Source: Myxococcaceae bacterium
Lineage (GTDB): Bacteria; Myxococcota; Myxococcia; Myxococcales; Myxococcaceae
Assembly: GCA_016793725.1 (NCBI GenBank)
Contig: JAEUJP010000511.1
Location: 1 to 64,000, forward strand
Length of the DNA: 64,000 nucleotides
Reading direction: 5' to 3'
The notes under the pieces are model-generated. The model was given only the letters and a program-made list of their open reading frames with translations. It ran no database searches and was not told the DNA's origin. A program made the position numbers and the translations under genes. Positions 7,123 through 20,500 of the stretch are shown in pieces. Every line of letters begins with the position of its first letter. Position 1 is the stretch's first letter.

Positions 7123-9206
7123 CGATCCAGTCGTTGGTGTGCTGCCTGGAGCGCGACTTCAGCATCTTTCAGCGACTTGTCGAGAGAAGGATAGTTGTGG
7201 CCCGCGTAGTCTTCGAGCGCCTGCCGCACCACCTCGCGCTCGAGCGACGTGAGCTGCTTCAGGCCGTAGCGACCCACCAGGCCGTCGTATTCCTTCTGCA
7301 GCCGGTTCATTCGCGCAACGTACGCGTCGGGCTCGGCCGCCTTCTCGACCACCACCACCTGTGGCGGCTGCTTCTTGTTGCCGGGCAGAGGCCGTGGCCT
7401 CGGCCGCACCGCCGCCGCACCAGCTGCCGGCCCCGGGCCAGCTGCCGGCGCCAGATCGTCGGGCAGCGGGTTCTGCGGCGGAGCCGACACGACGACCCTT
7501 GGCGTCTCGGGCGGCGGCGGCACGACGACGTCGCTCGCCGCAGCCGGCCGCGTCAACACCCACGCCGAGCCACCGGCCACGAAGACGAACGCGAGCAGCG
7601 CCGCCGCGAGCACGGGCGCCCTGCCCTGCTTCGGCGCGCTCGCGAGCCCCGCTTCGACGAGCGCCCGCTGCGTGTCGGTGGCGACCTTCTTCGGTATCGC
7701 CGTCGCGAGCCGCTGCGCGACCTCGAGCGCAGTCGCGGGTCTTCTCGCCGGGTCCATCTCGAGGCACTGCTGCACCAGCTCGGCGAGCGGGCCCGGCACC
7801 GGCTCGCCCGTCGGCGTGTCGATGATGGGCGGGGGCGTGAAGAGCTCTTGCGAGAGCACGCGACCCTGCAGGAGCTCGTAGAGCACCGCACCGCACGAGT
7901 ACACGTCGGAGCGCCCGTCGACGACCCGCCCCTGCGCCTGCTCGGGGCTCATGTACGCCGGCGTGCCGAGCACCGCGCCGACCTGCGTGCGCGAGCCCTC
8001 GGCCTTCGCGACGCGCGCCACGCCGAAGTCGAGCACCTTCACGAAGTCGGTCTTGCCGTCGCGCTGGGTGAGAAAGATGTTCGCCGGCTTCACGTCGCGG
8101 TGCACGACGCCGCGTTGGTGGGCCGCGTGCAGCGCCTCGCAGACCTGCGCCATGATCGCGCACGTTCGCTCGACGGGCAGCAGACCCTTGAGCTCGATGA
8201 CGCGATCGAGCGAATCGCCCTTGAGCAGCTCCATCACGCAATACGCGTGGTTCAGCTCTTCGACGAAGTCGATGACCTCGATGATGTGCGGGTGGTTGAT
8301 CTCGTTCACCACCCGAGCCTCTTGAAAGAAGCGCCGCAGAATTTCGGGGTCCTTCGCGAGCTCGGGGCGCAGCACCTTCACCGCGACCTCGCGGCCGAGC
8401 TTCAGGTGCCGGCCGAGGTACACCTCGCCCATGCCGCCCTCGCCGAGCCGCCGCACCAGCTGGTAGCTGCCCAGCACCTCGCCTGCGCGCTGGCCCTGAT
8501 CGACCGACTGGGCGATCTGCGAGTCCGACACGCGGGTGTCGCGGTTCAACAGCCGGTTCAGGTCGACGGTCTCGCCCTTGCCGACGATGCGCAGCTGCTC
8601 GCCCGCCTGCGCGGGCTGGCTCAGCCGGCCGCCGATGCACGCGAGAATGAAGTCAGACAGCTGCTGCCGCACGCCGATGAGCGGCTCGGGCGGCTCGACG
8701 GGCGGCGAGCCTTTGAGCACCTCGTACATGAGTCGGCCGAGCGCGGGCACTGCCTCGCCGGGCGCAGGCTCGGGCGCGAAGCCGATCAGGGTGCCGTCAC
8801 CGTCGACGTTGGTGAGCACGAGGTCGAGCGAGAGCGCCGGCGCGTGGCCGCGGTCGATGAGCTTCTGCGCCGCATGGCAGACGGGCACGAGGCTGCGCAT
8901 CATCTCGGGCGCGTCGAGGGCTCCGCGCGCGTTGACGACGTCGACGAGGCTCCGGCCTGCGTGCGGCCAGGTGACCGCCCAGGCGCGGCTCTGGTCTTTG
9001 CCGCAGTCGACGACCTTCAGCCAGGGGCCGTCGCCTTTGCACAGCTCTGCGGCCTTGAGCATGCGGTCGGCGGCGGCGGGGCTCGGGTCGGAGTGCGTGA
9101 AGAGCCACAGCTCCTGCCCGTTGGCGTCTTCGGCGGCCGAGCACTGGAGCCCGGCCCTGCCGTAGAGCGTCGAGACCACTCTGTAGGGAGCAACTGCCGT
9201 GGCCAT
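7119..9206 (-). CDS. Ser/Thr kinase with N-terminal pseudokinase-like domain
   Basis: 695 residues. Residues about 245-515 are a complete kinase: GEGGMGEVYLGR, VAVKVLRP, HRDVKPANIFL, DFGVARVAK and GTPAYMSPEQ. A hydrophobic segment (APVLAAALLAFVFVAGG) and a Pro-rich linker follow, then a C-terminal helical region. Residues 1-210 follow the order of a second kinase domain but lack its motifs: YGRAGLQ replaces the Gly loop, GHAPALSLDLVLTNV stands where HRDLKPxN would be, LIGFAPE replaces DFG, and LGRLMYEVLKG matches the C-lobe helix. This suggests a pseudokinase fused to an active kinase. It diverges from an FHA-sigma54 activator, a common kinase output in myxobacteria. The pseudokinase call needs structural support. 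Confidence 0.85.
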   Translation of the reverse strand: MATAVAPYRVVSTLYGRAGLQCSAAEDANGQELWLFTHSDPSPAAADRMLKAAELCKGDGPWLKVVDCGKDQSRAWAVTWPHAGRSLVDVVNARGALDAPEMMRSLVPVCHAAQKLIDRGHAPALSLDLVLTNVDGDGTLIGFAPEPAPGEAVPALGRLMYEVLKGSPPVEPPEPLIGVRQQLSDFILACIGGRLSQPAQAGEQLRIVGKGETVDLNRLLNRDTRVSDSQIAQSVDQGQRAGEVLGSYQLVRRLGEGGMGEVYLGRHLKLGREVAVKVLRPELAKDPEILRRFFQEARVVNEINHPHIIEVIDFVEELNHAYCVMELLKGDSLDRVIELKGLLPVERTCAIMAQVCEALHAAHQRGVVHRDVKPANIFLTQRDGKTDFVKVLDFGVARVAKAEGSRTQVGAVLGTPAYMSPEQAQGRVVDGRSDVYSCGAVLYELLQGRVLSQELFTPPPIIDTPTGEPVPGPLAELVQQCLEMDPARRPATALEVAQRLATAIPKKVATDTQRALVEAGLASAPKQGRAPVLAAALLAFVFVAGGSAWVLTRPAAASDVVVPPPPETPRVVVSAPPQNPLPDDLAPAAGPGPAAGAAAVRPRPRPLPGNKKQPPQVVVVEKAAEPDAYVARMNRLQKEYDGLVGRYGLKQLTSLEREVVRQALEDYAGHNYPSLDKSLKDAEVALQAAHQRLDR

Positions 9207-9238
9207 TGCCGTGGGCGATGATAGTACACAGGCCCCAA

Positions 9239-10561
<1,323 letters not shown>

Positions 10562-10566
10562 TTCTG

Positions 10567-10642
10567 GTTCGGCCGACCGGCAGTCACCGGGTCTGTCGCC
10601 CGCTGTGACGCTGCCGCGTCACCGCTGACCGTTCGGCCGAAC
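10567..10642. terminator. Imperfect inverted repeat between convergent genes
   Basis: The stretch GTTCGGCCGACCGG at 10567-10580 pairs imperfectly with CCGTTCGGCCGAAC at 10629-10642. The second arm contains a 12-bp perfect palindrome (GTTCGGCCGAAC). It fills the 97 bp between the stop of the sigma54 activator and the stop of the minus-strand methyltransferase gene, so a bidirectional terminator is plausible. There is no T-run, so the mechanism is uncertain. Confidence 0.35.
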
Positions 10643-10658
10643 GTCTGGTTCGCGGGGT

Positions 10659-11288
10659 TCAGGCCAGGCCGGCGACGACGATCTGCCGGTCTTCGCCCTC
10701 GTCCCACGGGCGGCCGTCGAAGTCGCCGTAGCGCTCCCGCGCCTCGAGGCCCGACGCCGCGAGCGCCCCCTCGAGCTCTGCCGCGGTGAGCGTCTGGCGG
10801 CGCACGCGCCGAATCGACGCCGCGCCCCGGCGCTCGCGCAGGTGTGCCGTGAACAGCGAGCGGCCATGGGGGCCCTCGATGCTCGAGCTGCCCGAGAGCC
10901 CCGCCACCTCGAACAGAAACGCGCCGTCGCGCTCGAGGTGGCACGTCACGGTCGCGAGCACGGCGTCGAGCGCTTCGACCCCGGGCTGCAGCGAGAGGGC
11001 GCTCTTCGGCGCGATCACGACCTTGAAGCGGCGGTCGAGTCGCAGGCTGCGCAGGTCGCTCGAGATCAGCTCGACCTGCGCGGCAGGCTGCTCGGCCTTC
11101 TTCGCTTCGGCCTCGGCCATCAGAAAGCCGCTCGGCTCGACGCCCACGATCTGTCTGCTCTTCGCGACGAGCGAAAACGCCAGCGAACCGTCGGCGCTGC
11201 CGAGCACGAGCACGGGGCCACCGAAGCGCGCGACCTGGGCGCCGTAGAAGTGTTCGGAGGAATCTCGGCCAACCAGCGAGAGAGGCAT
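10659..11288 (-). CDS. Class I SAM-dependent methyltransferase-like protein
   Basis: 209 residues from ATG 11288; the longer open frame upstream runs through the neighbouring gene and is unlikely. Motif I is visible as VLVLGSADGSLAFSLV, followed by an acidic residue after strand 2 (IVGVEPSGF). A motif II-like VELISSDLRSL and strand 4 (FKVVIAPKSALSL) then follow. The C-terminal half carries FEVAGLSG and RVRRQTLTAAELEGAL, typical of small-molecule methyltransferases. Substrate unknown. It lies between two FHA-sigma54 activators and diverges from the second with about 40 bp between likely starts, so one of them may regulate it (inference). Confidence 0.75.
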   Translation of the reverse strand: MPLSLVGRDSSEHFYGAQVARFGGPVLVLGSADGSLAFSLVAKSRQIVGVEPSGFLMAEAEAKKAEQPAAQVELISSDLRSLRLDRRFKVVIAPKSALSLQPGVEALDAVLATVTCHLERDGAFLFEVAGLSGSSSIEGPHGRSLFTAHLRERRGAASIRRVRRQTLTAAELEGALAASGLEARERYGDFDGRPWDEGEDRQIVVAGLA

Positions 11289-11328
11289 GACGGAAGGGCG
11301 TCGACACCCTACAATCGGTCGAACCTCG

Positions 11329-12699
<1,371 letters not shown>

Positions 12700-12700
12700 G

Positions 12701-13597
12701 TCAGCGCACGAGGGTCTGCTTCGCCAGGTCGACGAACGCCCGAGCGGCGCGCGACGGTGTCGCCCCCACCACGATGCCGACCATGCGCCGCGTGTGTGCG
12801 CCGACCAGCGGCACGGCGACGAGCTCTCGGGTGCCCCCGAGCGCGACCTCGGGCACCACGGTCGCGCCGAAGCCCAGCGCCGCGAGGCGCTTCAGCACCT
12901 CGACGCTGCTCACCTCCATCACGACCTTCGGCTGCACCCGCGCCGCCTCGAGCTGCACGTCGAGCCACGCGCGCGAGGCCGTCGTGCGATCGAGCAGCAC
13001 CAGCGGGTGACCGGCGAGCTCTGCGGCGCGCACCTTCGTGCGCCGAGAGAGCGGGTGGCCCTTCGGCACCGCGACCACGTCGCGCTGCGGCATGAGCGGC
13101 ACCTGCTTCAACGCCCGCACCGCGGCGCCCACCCCGATCGGCAGCGGCAGCGATACGACGCCCAGGTCGAGCTGGCGCGCTGCGACGGCCTCGGCGATCG
13201 CCGGCGACGGGCGGTTGTCGAGGCGCAGCTCGACCCGAGGGTGCTCGCGCCGCAGCGCCGCGAACACCGGCGGCAGCACCCAGGTCGCGAGCGTGTCGCT
13301 GGTGCCGACGGCGAGGGGCCCCTGGGTGACGTCGCGCTGCCGCTCGAGGCCCGACCGGGCGTCGTCGAGCGAGCGCAGCACCGTGGCGGCGTGAGCGCTC
13401 AGCACCCTGCCCGCCTCGGTGAGCGTCACCTGGCGCCCGGCGCGATCGAACAGCAGGTCGCCGACGTCGGCCTCGAGCGCCGCGATCGCCTGGCTCACCG
13501 TCGACTGCGTGAGCCCCAGCGCGCGGGCGGCGCTCGAGAACCCGCCGTGGCGCACCACGGCGTCGAACACGTGAAGGCGATCGCTGCGGAGCTCCAT
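12701..13597 (-). CDS. LysR-family transcriptional regulator
   Basis: 298 residues, the normal size for the family. The N-terminal winged helix-turn-helix is clear ([54 protein letters not shown]). The rest is a periplasmic-binding-protein-like effector domain ([40 protein letters not shown]). It is divergent from purL with 64 bp between starts. LysR proteins commonly regulate the divergent neighbour, so control of purL or autoregulation is possible, although purine genes are not typical LysR targets. Effector unknown. Confidence 0.92.
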   Translation of the reverse strand: MELRSDRLHVFDAVVRHGGFSSAARALGLTQSTVSQAIAALEADVGDLLFDRAGRQVTLTEAGRVLSAHAATVLRSLDDARSGLERQRDVTQGPLAVGTSDTLATWVLPPVFAALRREHPRVELRLDNRPSPAIAEAVAARQLDLGVVSLPLPIGVGAAVRALKQVPLMPQRDVVAVPKGHPLSRRTKVRAAELAGHPLVLLDRTTASRAWLDVQLEAARVQPKVVMEVSSVEVLKRLAALGFGATVVPEVALGGTRELVAVPLVGAHTRRMVGIVVGATPSRAARAFVDLAKQTLVR

Positions 13598-13661
13598 CGT
13601 CTTTGCCGATGGACACTATCGTAACCCATCGCGTTTCGAGCGGGTTAGAACGCTCAGCCAC
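13598..13661. promoter_or_regulatory. Divergent LysR/purL regulatory region with dyads
   Basis: The 64 bp between the two starts hold two short dyads: CGATGG (13607-13612) with CCATCG (13626-13631), and TAACCC (13622-13627) with GGGTTA (13642-13647). Either could be the LysR operator. No convincing -35/-10 pair or purine riboswitch was seen. Confidence 0.3.
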
Positions 13662-16600
13662 ATGCTCACTCTGCCCGGCCCCCCTGCGTTCACGAAGGCC
13701 CGACTGGCGCGCCGCGGCCTCGGCGCGGCGAGCGCACACTTCGTTCACTTCGCCGACCTCGAGCGGCCGCTGACCGACGCCGAGCGGCGCACGCTCGACG
13801 CGCTGCTCACCTACGGGCCGAAGCTCGACGTGCCGCGCGTCGAAGGCGAGCTCCACGTCGTGGTGCCGCGCCCGGGCACGCTCTCGCCGTGGTCGTCGAA
13901 GGCGACCGACATCGCGCGCAACTGTGGCCTTACGGCCGTTCGACGGCTCGAGCGCGGCATCGAGTGGCGCGTCACCGGCAGTGCGCGGGTCGACGTCGCT
14001 GCGCTGCACGACCGCATGACCGAGGCCGTGCTGCCCTCGCTCGAGGCGTGTGCGGTGCTGTTCGAGAAGCAGGCGCCACGGCCGGTCGCGCGCGTGCCCG
14101 TCGCGACGCTCGCCGACGCCAACGGCCGGCTCGGCCTGGCGCTGTCACCCGACGAGATCGAGTACCTGACCCAGGCGTTCACGAAGCTGGGCCGCGACCC
14201 GACCGACGTCGAGCTGATGATGTTCGCGCAGGCGAACTCCGAGCACTGCCGGCACAAGATCTTCAACGCGACCTTCACCATCGACGGCGTTGCGCAGACC
14301 GACTCGCTCTTTGCGCACATCAAGAAGACGACGGCGGCGGCCCCCGCGGGCGTGCTCTCGGCGTACAAAGACAACGCGTCGGTCATCGAGGGCTTCACCG
14401 CCGGCCGGTTCTTCGCCGACAGCGACGGCGTCTACCGGGCGCACGTCGAGCCGGTGCACGTGCTGATGAAGGTCGAGACGCACAACCACCCGACGGCGGT
14501 GTCACCCTTCCCCGGCGCATCGACGGGCTCGGGTGGCGAAATTCGCGACGAGGGCGCGACCGGCCGCGGCTCGAAGCCGAAGGCGGGGCTCGTCGGCTTT
14601 TCCGTCTCGAACCTGAAGCTGCCCGGCGCGGTGCGGCCGTGGGAGCTCGAGCATGGCAAACCCGGCCGAATCGCCTCGGCGCTCGAGATCATGACCGACG
14701 GGCCGCTCGGCGCCGCGGCCTTCAACAACGAGTTCGGCCGCCCGGCGATCACGGGCTACTTCCGCACCTTCGAGCTCGACGTGCCTGCGGGCGGCGGCGG
14801 CACCGAGCTGCGCGGCTACCACAAGCCCATCATGCTCGCCGGCGGCCTCGGCACCATTCGCGCCGAGCACGTGAAGAAGGGCGAGATCGCCGCCGGCGCA
14901 GCCATCGTCGTGCTGGGCGGGCCCGCAATGCTCATCGGCCTCGGCGGCGGCGCGGCGTCGTCGGTCGCCTCGGGCGCCTCGGCCGAAGACCTCGACTTCG
15001 CCTCGGTGCAGCGCGACAACGCCGAGATGCAGCGGCGCTGCCAGGAGGTCATCGACCGCTGCTGCGCCATGGGCGCGCAGAGCCCCATCGTGTCGATTCA
15101 CGACGTCGGCGCCGGCGGGCTCTCGAACGCGCTGCCCGAGCTCGTGCATGAGAGCCGCCGCGGCGCCCGCTTCGAGCTGCGCAAGGTGCCGAGCGACGAG
15201 CCCGGGCTGTCGCCGCTCGAGCTGTGGTGCAACGAGGCGCAAGAGCGCTACGTGCTCGCCGTCGACGAGCGTGGGCTCGAGGTGTTCGAGCAGCTGTGCC
15301 GCCGTGAGCGCTGCCCGTACGCGGTGCTCGGCCGTGCGACCGACGACGGCCGCTTGACCGTCTCAGACGCCCACTTCCAGAACGACCCCATCGACCTGCC
15401 GCTCGAGGTGCTGCTCGGCAAGCCACCGCGCATGCACCGCGACGTGAAGCGCCTCACCGCACCGACCAGGCCGCTCGCGCTGCCGGGGGTGACCCTCGCA
15501 GACGCCGTACAGCGCGTGCTGCAGCTGCCGTCGGTGGCCGACAAGTCGTTTCTCATCACCATCGGTGACCGCAGCGTGACGGGCCTCGTCGCGCGCGATC
15601 AGTTCGTGGGGCCGTGGCAGGTGCCGGTGGCCGACTGTGGCGTGACGTCGACGAGCTACGACGTCTTCACCGGCGAGGCGATGGCGCTGGGCGAGCGCAC
15701 CCCGGTCGCGTGCCTCGACGCGAAGGCTGCGGCGCGGCTCGCGGTGGGCGAGGCCGTCACGAACCTCGCGGCGGCGCGCATCGGCAGGCTCGGCGACGTG
15801 AGGCTCTCTGCCAATTGGATGGCGGCGGCCGGCTGGCCCGGCGAAGACGTGCGGCTCTACGAGGCGGTGAAGGCCGTGGGCGAAGCGCTGTGCCCGGCGC
15901 TCGGCCTCGCGATACCCGTCGGCAAAGACTCGATGTCGATGCGCACGGTCTGGGCTGACGAAGGTGGGCAGCGCAGCATCGTGGCGCCGCTGTCGCTCAT
16001 CGTGAGCGGCTTCGCGCCGGTGCTCGACGTGCGCAAGACGTTGACCCCTCAGCTGCAGCTCGACGAAGGCCCGACCGCGCTCGTGCTCGTCGACCTGGGC
16101 GGGCGCAAGAACCGCCTCGGCGGCAGCGCGCTCGCGCAGGTCTACGGGCAGCTTGGCCAGACGCCGCCCGACGTCGACGACCCCGGCGCGCTGAAGCACT
16201 TCTTCGACACCGTGCAGCGGCTCAACGAGGCGGGCCTGCTGCTCGCGTACCACGACCGCTCTGACGGGGGCCTGTTCGTCACGCTGGCCGAGATGGCATT
16301 CGCGAGCGGCTGCGGCCTCGACCTCGAGCTGCCGGCCGACCTGCCCCTCTTGTTCTCGGAAGAGCTCGGCGCCGTGCTGCAGGTGCGCGAGCGCGACGTG
16401 GAGCAGGTGCTCGAGGCCTTCGGCGACGCCGCGCGGCGCATCGGGTCGCCCGTGGCCGGCGACGCGCTGACGCTCATCGACGGCGGGCGCACGGTCTATT
16501 CGGCCTCGCGCCACGCCCTGCGCGCCCTGTGGAGCGACACCACCTGGCGCATGCAGCGGAGACGCGACGACGCCGTGAGCGCAGATCAAGAGCACGGCTT

Positions 16601-17444
16601 ACGCACCGACGCGGCCTTCGGCGGCATCACGGCGAAGCCGACGTTCTCGCTCGACGAAGACGTTGCAGCGCCGTTCATCGCGAAGGGCGCACGGCCACGC
16701 GTCGCCATCTTGCGCGAGCAGGGCGTGAACGGGCAGCTCGAGATGGCCGCCGCCTTCACGCGTGCGGGCTTCACCGCGGTCGACGTGCACATGAGCGACC
16801 TGCTCGAGGGGCGCGCGACGCTCGAGGGCTTCAAGGGGCTCGCGGCGTGCGGCGGCTTCTCGTACGGCGATGTGCTCGGCGCCGGCGGCGGCTGGGCGAA
16901 GTCGGCGCTGTTTCACCCGCGCGCGCGCGACGTGTTCGCGCAGTTCTTCGCGCGCGGCGACACGTTTTCGCTCGGCGTGTGCAACGGCTGCCAGATGCTC
17001 TCGAACCTGGCGCCGCTCGTGCCGGGCGCCGAGGGCTGGCCGCGGTTCGTGCGCAACACGAGCGAGCAGTTCGAAGCGCGGCTCGCGATGCTGCGCGTCG
17101 AAGAGAGCCCATCGATCTTCTTCTCGGGCATGGCGGGCAGCGTGCTGCCGGTCGCGGTGTCGCACGGCGAGGGTCGCGTCGAGCTGTCGGGCTCGGCCCA
17201 GCCCATCGTCGCGGCGCGCTTCGTCGACGGCGACGCGAGGCCCACCGAGCGCTACCCTCTGAACCCGAACGGCTCAGCGGGCGGGGTCACTGCGGTCACG
17301 AGCTCCGACGGCCGCGCGACGATTCTCATGCCGCACCCCGAGCGCGTCTTCCGCACGGTGCAGCTGTCGTGGCACCCGAAGGGCTGGGGCGAAGACAGCC
17401 CGTGGCTGCGCTTCTTTCGCAACGCGCGCGTGTGGGTGGGCTGA
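13662..17444 (+). CDS. purL: Phosphoribosylformylglycinamidine synthase, single-chain type
   Basis: 1260 residues, close to the usual length of the large single-chain PurL. It converts FGAR to FGAM with glutamine and ATP in de novo purine synthesis. The synthetase part shows [51 protein letters not shown] and KDSMSM. The C-terminal class I glutaminase has the nucleophile Cys in GVCNGCQML and the His/Glu of MPHPERVF. No truncation is apparent. A LysR gene diverges from it. The stop codon lies inside the left arm of the palindrome at 17441-17577. purF lies about 31 kb away, so the purine genes are not clustered here. Confidence 0.97.
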   Translation: MLTLPGPPAFTKARLARRGLGAASAHFVHFADLERPLTDAERRTLDALLTYGPKLDVPRVEGELHVVVPRPGTLSPWSSKATDIARNCGLTAVRRLERGIEWRVTGSARVDVAALHDRMTEAVLPSLEACAVLFEKQAPRPVARVPVATLADANGRLGLALSPDEIEYLTQAFTKLGRDPTDVELMMFAQANSEHCRHKIFNATFTIDGVAQTDSLFAHIKKTTAAAPAGVLSAYKDNASVIEGFTAGRFFADSDGVYRAHVEPVHVLMKVETHNHPTAVSPFPGASTGSGGEIRDEGATGRGSKPKAGLVGFSVSNLKLPGAVRPWELEHGKPGRIASALEIMTDGPLGAAAFNNEFGRPAITGYFRTFELDVPAGGGGTELRGYHKPIMLAGGLGTIRAEHVKKGEIAAGAAIVVLGGPAMLIGLGGGAASSVASGASAEDLDFASVQRDNAEMQRRCQEVIDRCCAMGAQSPIVSIHDVGAGGLSNALPELVHESRRGARFELRKVPSDEPGLSPLELWCNEAQERYVLAVDERGLEVFEQLCRRERCPYAVLGRATDDGRLTVSDAHFQNDPIDLPLEVLLGKPPRMHRDVKRLTAPTRPLALPGVTLADAVQRVLQLPSVADKSFLITIGDRSVTGLVARDQFVGPWQVPVADCGVTSTSYDVFTGEAMALGERTPVACLDAKAAARLAVGEAVTNLAAARIGRLGDVRLSANWMAAAGWPGEDVRLYEAVKAVGEALCPALGLAIPVGKDSMSMRTVWADEGGQRSIVAPLSLIVSGFAPVLDVRKTLTPQLQLDEGPTALVLVDLGGRKNRLGGSALAQVYGQLGQTPPDVDDPGALKHFFDTVQRLNEAGLLLAYHDRSDGGLFVTLAEMAFASGCGLDLELPADLPLLFSEELGAVLQVRERDVEQVLEAFGDAARRIGSPVAGDALTLIDGGRTVYSASRHALRALWSDTTWRMQRRRDDAVSADQEHGLRTDAAFGGITAKPTFSLDEDVAAPFIAKGARPRVAILREQGVNGQLEMAAAFTRAGFTAVDVHMSDLLEGRATLEGFKGLAACGGFSYGDVLGAGGGWAKSALFHPRARDVFAQFFARGDTFSLGVCNGCQMLSNLAPLVPGAEGWPRFVRNTSEQFEARLAMLRVEESPSIFFSGMAGSVLPVAVSHGEGRVELSGSAQPIVAARFVDGDARPTERYPLNPNGSAGGVTAVTSSDGRATILMPHPERVFRTVQLSWHPKGWGEDSPWLRFFRNARVWVG

Positions 17445-17577
17445 GTTGCACCGCGCTCAGTCGAGCCGCTTCTGATGCGGCGCGACGCGCTCTACGTCTC
17501 TCGCGAGCTCGAAGGTCAATGCCCCACGCGATGCGCGCGCACCCGAATCAACTCCGAATGAGCGCGGTGCAACTCAG
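17441..17577. repeat. Palindromic dispersed repeat, copy B
   Basis: Perfect 19-bp outer arms (17441-17459 and 17559-17577; key sequence GAGTTGCACCGCGCTCA) surround a centre shared with copy A at 4710-4825 (GCGCGACGCG, GCGAGCTCGA, CCGAATCAACT). The inner arm, perfect in copy A, has decayed here on the left side. Stop codons of both convergent genes (17442-17444 and 17574-17576) fall inside the arms. It may terminate transcription from both sides, and the two-copy occurrence suggests a mobile or REP-like origin (inference). Confidence 0.85.
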
Positions 17578-20500
17578 CCGGCGAGCCGCCGGCCGCGCAA
17601 GCCGAGGTAGCGCTCCGACGCTGCGAACCGAATGACCTCGAGAATTTCGCTCTCGAGCGCCTTCTTCGCGCGCAGCGCCGCGAGGGCCGGCGCGATGCCG
17701 CCGCAGACGACGAGGCCCGCGCGGTTCGCCGAGTGCCGCGCGCCCTCTTGCAGCTTCTGCACTTCGATCTTCCGCACGTTCTTCTCGTAGAGCTGCTTCA
17801 CGCGCTCGAAGAGCCGCTGGGGTATCGCGTCGCGAACCACTCGCGCCTCGACGTTCACCCCCCGGCCCAACATCGCCTGGCCGAGCACCTGCACGCCGTG
17901 GGCGAGCTGTTCTTTGCGAAGCGAACGCAGCGCGAGCAGGTCGGGGTTCTGGGTGAACAGCGCGCGCCCAGCGAAGAAGCGCAGCTCGGCCTCGGGCAGC
18001 TCCTTGCGCACGGCGAGCTTGCCGACGAGCAGCTTGGGCTCGGTCGTGTGAATCAGCGAGAACGGCGGCCCGTTGTCTTGCGACAGGTACACGTCGGGCG
18101 CGCGCAGCCCGAGAATGCGAACGGCGATCAAGAGCGCGTCGGCGGCGGCCTTGGCGCCCCTGCCCGAGTCGAGGCGGAGCTCTTCGCGGGGCACCGAGCG
18201 CGCGGGGAAGAGCCGGCACAGCGCCACGCCGGTCATGCCGAGCAGCTCGCCGGCCTCGCCGCGCAGCGACGGGTGCTTGAGACCCGCGCGGTCGGTCGCC
18301 GACAGAATGAGCCGCGGCGCGCGCGGCGCGGCGTTCGGGTCACCTTCGAGGGCGAGGCCGATCTCGAGCATCAGGCTCGAGCGCGTGGGGTCGCCGGCGT
18401 GGTCGAAGTGTTCGGCGAGCAGCTTGTAGCCGTCGGGGTCGAGCGGGTTCGCGCGCACCCGCTCGAACAGCGCCTTGCGCTCGTCGCCGAGCACCTTCGT
18501 CGGCGACATCACGAGCGACGGCGGCACGGGCGACGACGGGTCGCCGAGCTCGATCGGCACCTCGGCAGTCTTGCGCGGCGGCGACGGCGCCGGCACGTGC
18601 GCCTTGTGCGTGTAATGCGCCGGCAGCGGCGGCACGGCGAACCCCACCGGAGCCACCCACTCGGCCGACGGCGGCTCGATGTCGGTCGTGCCGATCTCGA
18701 CCACGTCGTCGATGCCGCTCATCGCCTCTTCGACCGAGACATCGTCTTCGGGCCACTCGTCGTCGGGCAGCTCGTCTTCGGGCAGCTCGTCTTCGAGCGC
18801 GGCGAGCGCTTCGGCGTCGGCGGGTGCCTTCTCGGCGGTCGAGCCCTCCCAGTCGTCGTCTTCTTCGGCCGCCTCGGCCGAGACGATCACCGACGGCAGG
18901 TTGGCCTCGGTCATGCGCGACGGTCGCGCACCGACGGTCGGCACCGGCCGCGCCGCGAGCGGCAGCAGGTCGAGGTCATCGGCCACCGCATCGAACGGAG
19001 TCTTCGGCTTGCCCGTCACGCGCCCACCCTCGCGCAGCTTCGGCACCTCGAGCGTGCCGGCGAGCGGGCCTTCGGGCATCTCGGTCGCGAGCTCGCGCTT
19101 CAGCTTCTCGGCGCGGCTCTCGAACGCGTTGGCCTTGGCGTCGTCTTTGAGCTTCTCGCGCGCGACGCGGGCGAGCCGCATCCACAACCGCATGCGTTCG
19201 ACGGGGCTCTCGGTCGCGGTCGCGCCGTGCTCGAGCGCCCACGCCGCCTCTTCAGGCAGGTTGTGCTTGAGAAACCGGTCGCTCAGCACCAGCCACGCGT
19301 CGCGGTTGCCCGGCTCGAACCGCACCGCTGCCTTCAACGCCTCGAGCGCCTCGTCGCGCCGCCCCGCGCGCTCGAGCAGCGACACGAGCTCGAGGTGTGC
19401 CTTGCGCGCGCGCGCGCCGCGCGGCTCGCGCTTCAGCAGCGCCTTCAGCACGTTCTCGAGCTGCACCTCGTCGCCCGCGGCCCGGCAGAGGTCGGGCAGG
19501 CGCCCGAGCGCCTCTTCGTCTTCGGGCAGCTCGGCGAGCACCTCGCCCCACGCCTCGCGCGCGAGCTTCGACTCTTTGAGCGGGTGATCGGCGAGGCGCG
19601 CGAGCCGGCGGTAGAGCTCGGCTCGGCCCGGCTTGCGCTTCGGCATCGCCTTCAGGGCGGCCAAAAGAGTCTGCACGCTGCCCGCCTTGCCGGCCGGCGC
19701 CTCGAGCTCGGCGAGGCCGGCCGCGGCCGCCGCGTGCAGCGGCACCAGCTGCAGCGCCTCGGCGAAGTCGCGCTTCGCGGCCTCGATCTCGCGGCGCAGC
19801 AGCGCGTCGTCGGCGCGCATCACCAGCGCATCGGCGCGGAGCTTCGGGTCGACGGCGCGCTGGACGCTCTCGTCGAGCGCGGCACGAACGCCCTTCACGT
19901 CTTTCTGCGCGTTGAGCAGGCGCACCTGCTCGGCGACGGCACGGCCGTCTCCCAGCGCGACCATCTCGGCGTAGACCTTCGCCGCGCCGGCGCCGTCGTG
20001 CAGCTCGCTCTCGAGCAGCTCGGCCAGCTTCGCGAGCTCGCCGAGCTTCGCCTGGGTCGACGGCGCGCTCTCGGCGTTCTTGCGGTACAGCTGCGCGAGG
20101 TCGCGCCAGGCGCCGCGGGCGACGTAGTGCGCTTCGAGCTTGCGCAGCGCGAGCGGCTCGGGCGCTTCTTGAACGGCGGCGGCGAGAATCGCGGCGACCT
20201 CGGGCTTGCCCTTCGTGACGACGGCCTCGGCGACCGCCATCAGCTCGACTTGCGTCGAGTGGCGGCGCGAGGGGTCGATGAGTGCGGGCTTGATGGGCAC
20301 CCCGGGCACGGCCCTGAGGCCGAGCTCCTGAATCAGCGCCTCGACGCGGTCGGCGCGGCCGACGGCGTCACCGGCGTCGAGCGAGAGATCGATGGCCTCT
20401 TCGATGACGTTCTTCGGAGCCTGCGACTGGTGCAGCGCGCGCAGCCACAAGAGGCGGAGCAGGAAGGCGCCCTCGAAGTCGTCGGCCTGCGCCGCGTACT

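Noticed and set aside
13598-13661. Purine riboswitch upstream of purL
   Set aside because: Only 64 bp to the divergent gene, and no conserved riboswitch core is visible.
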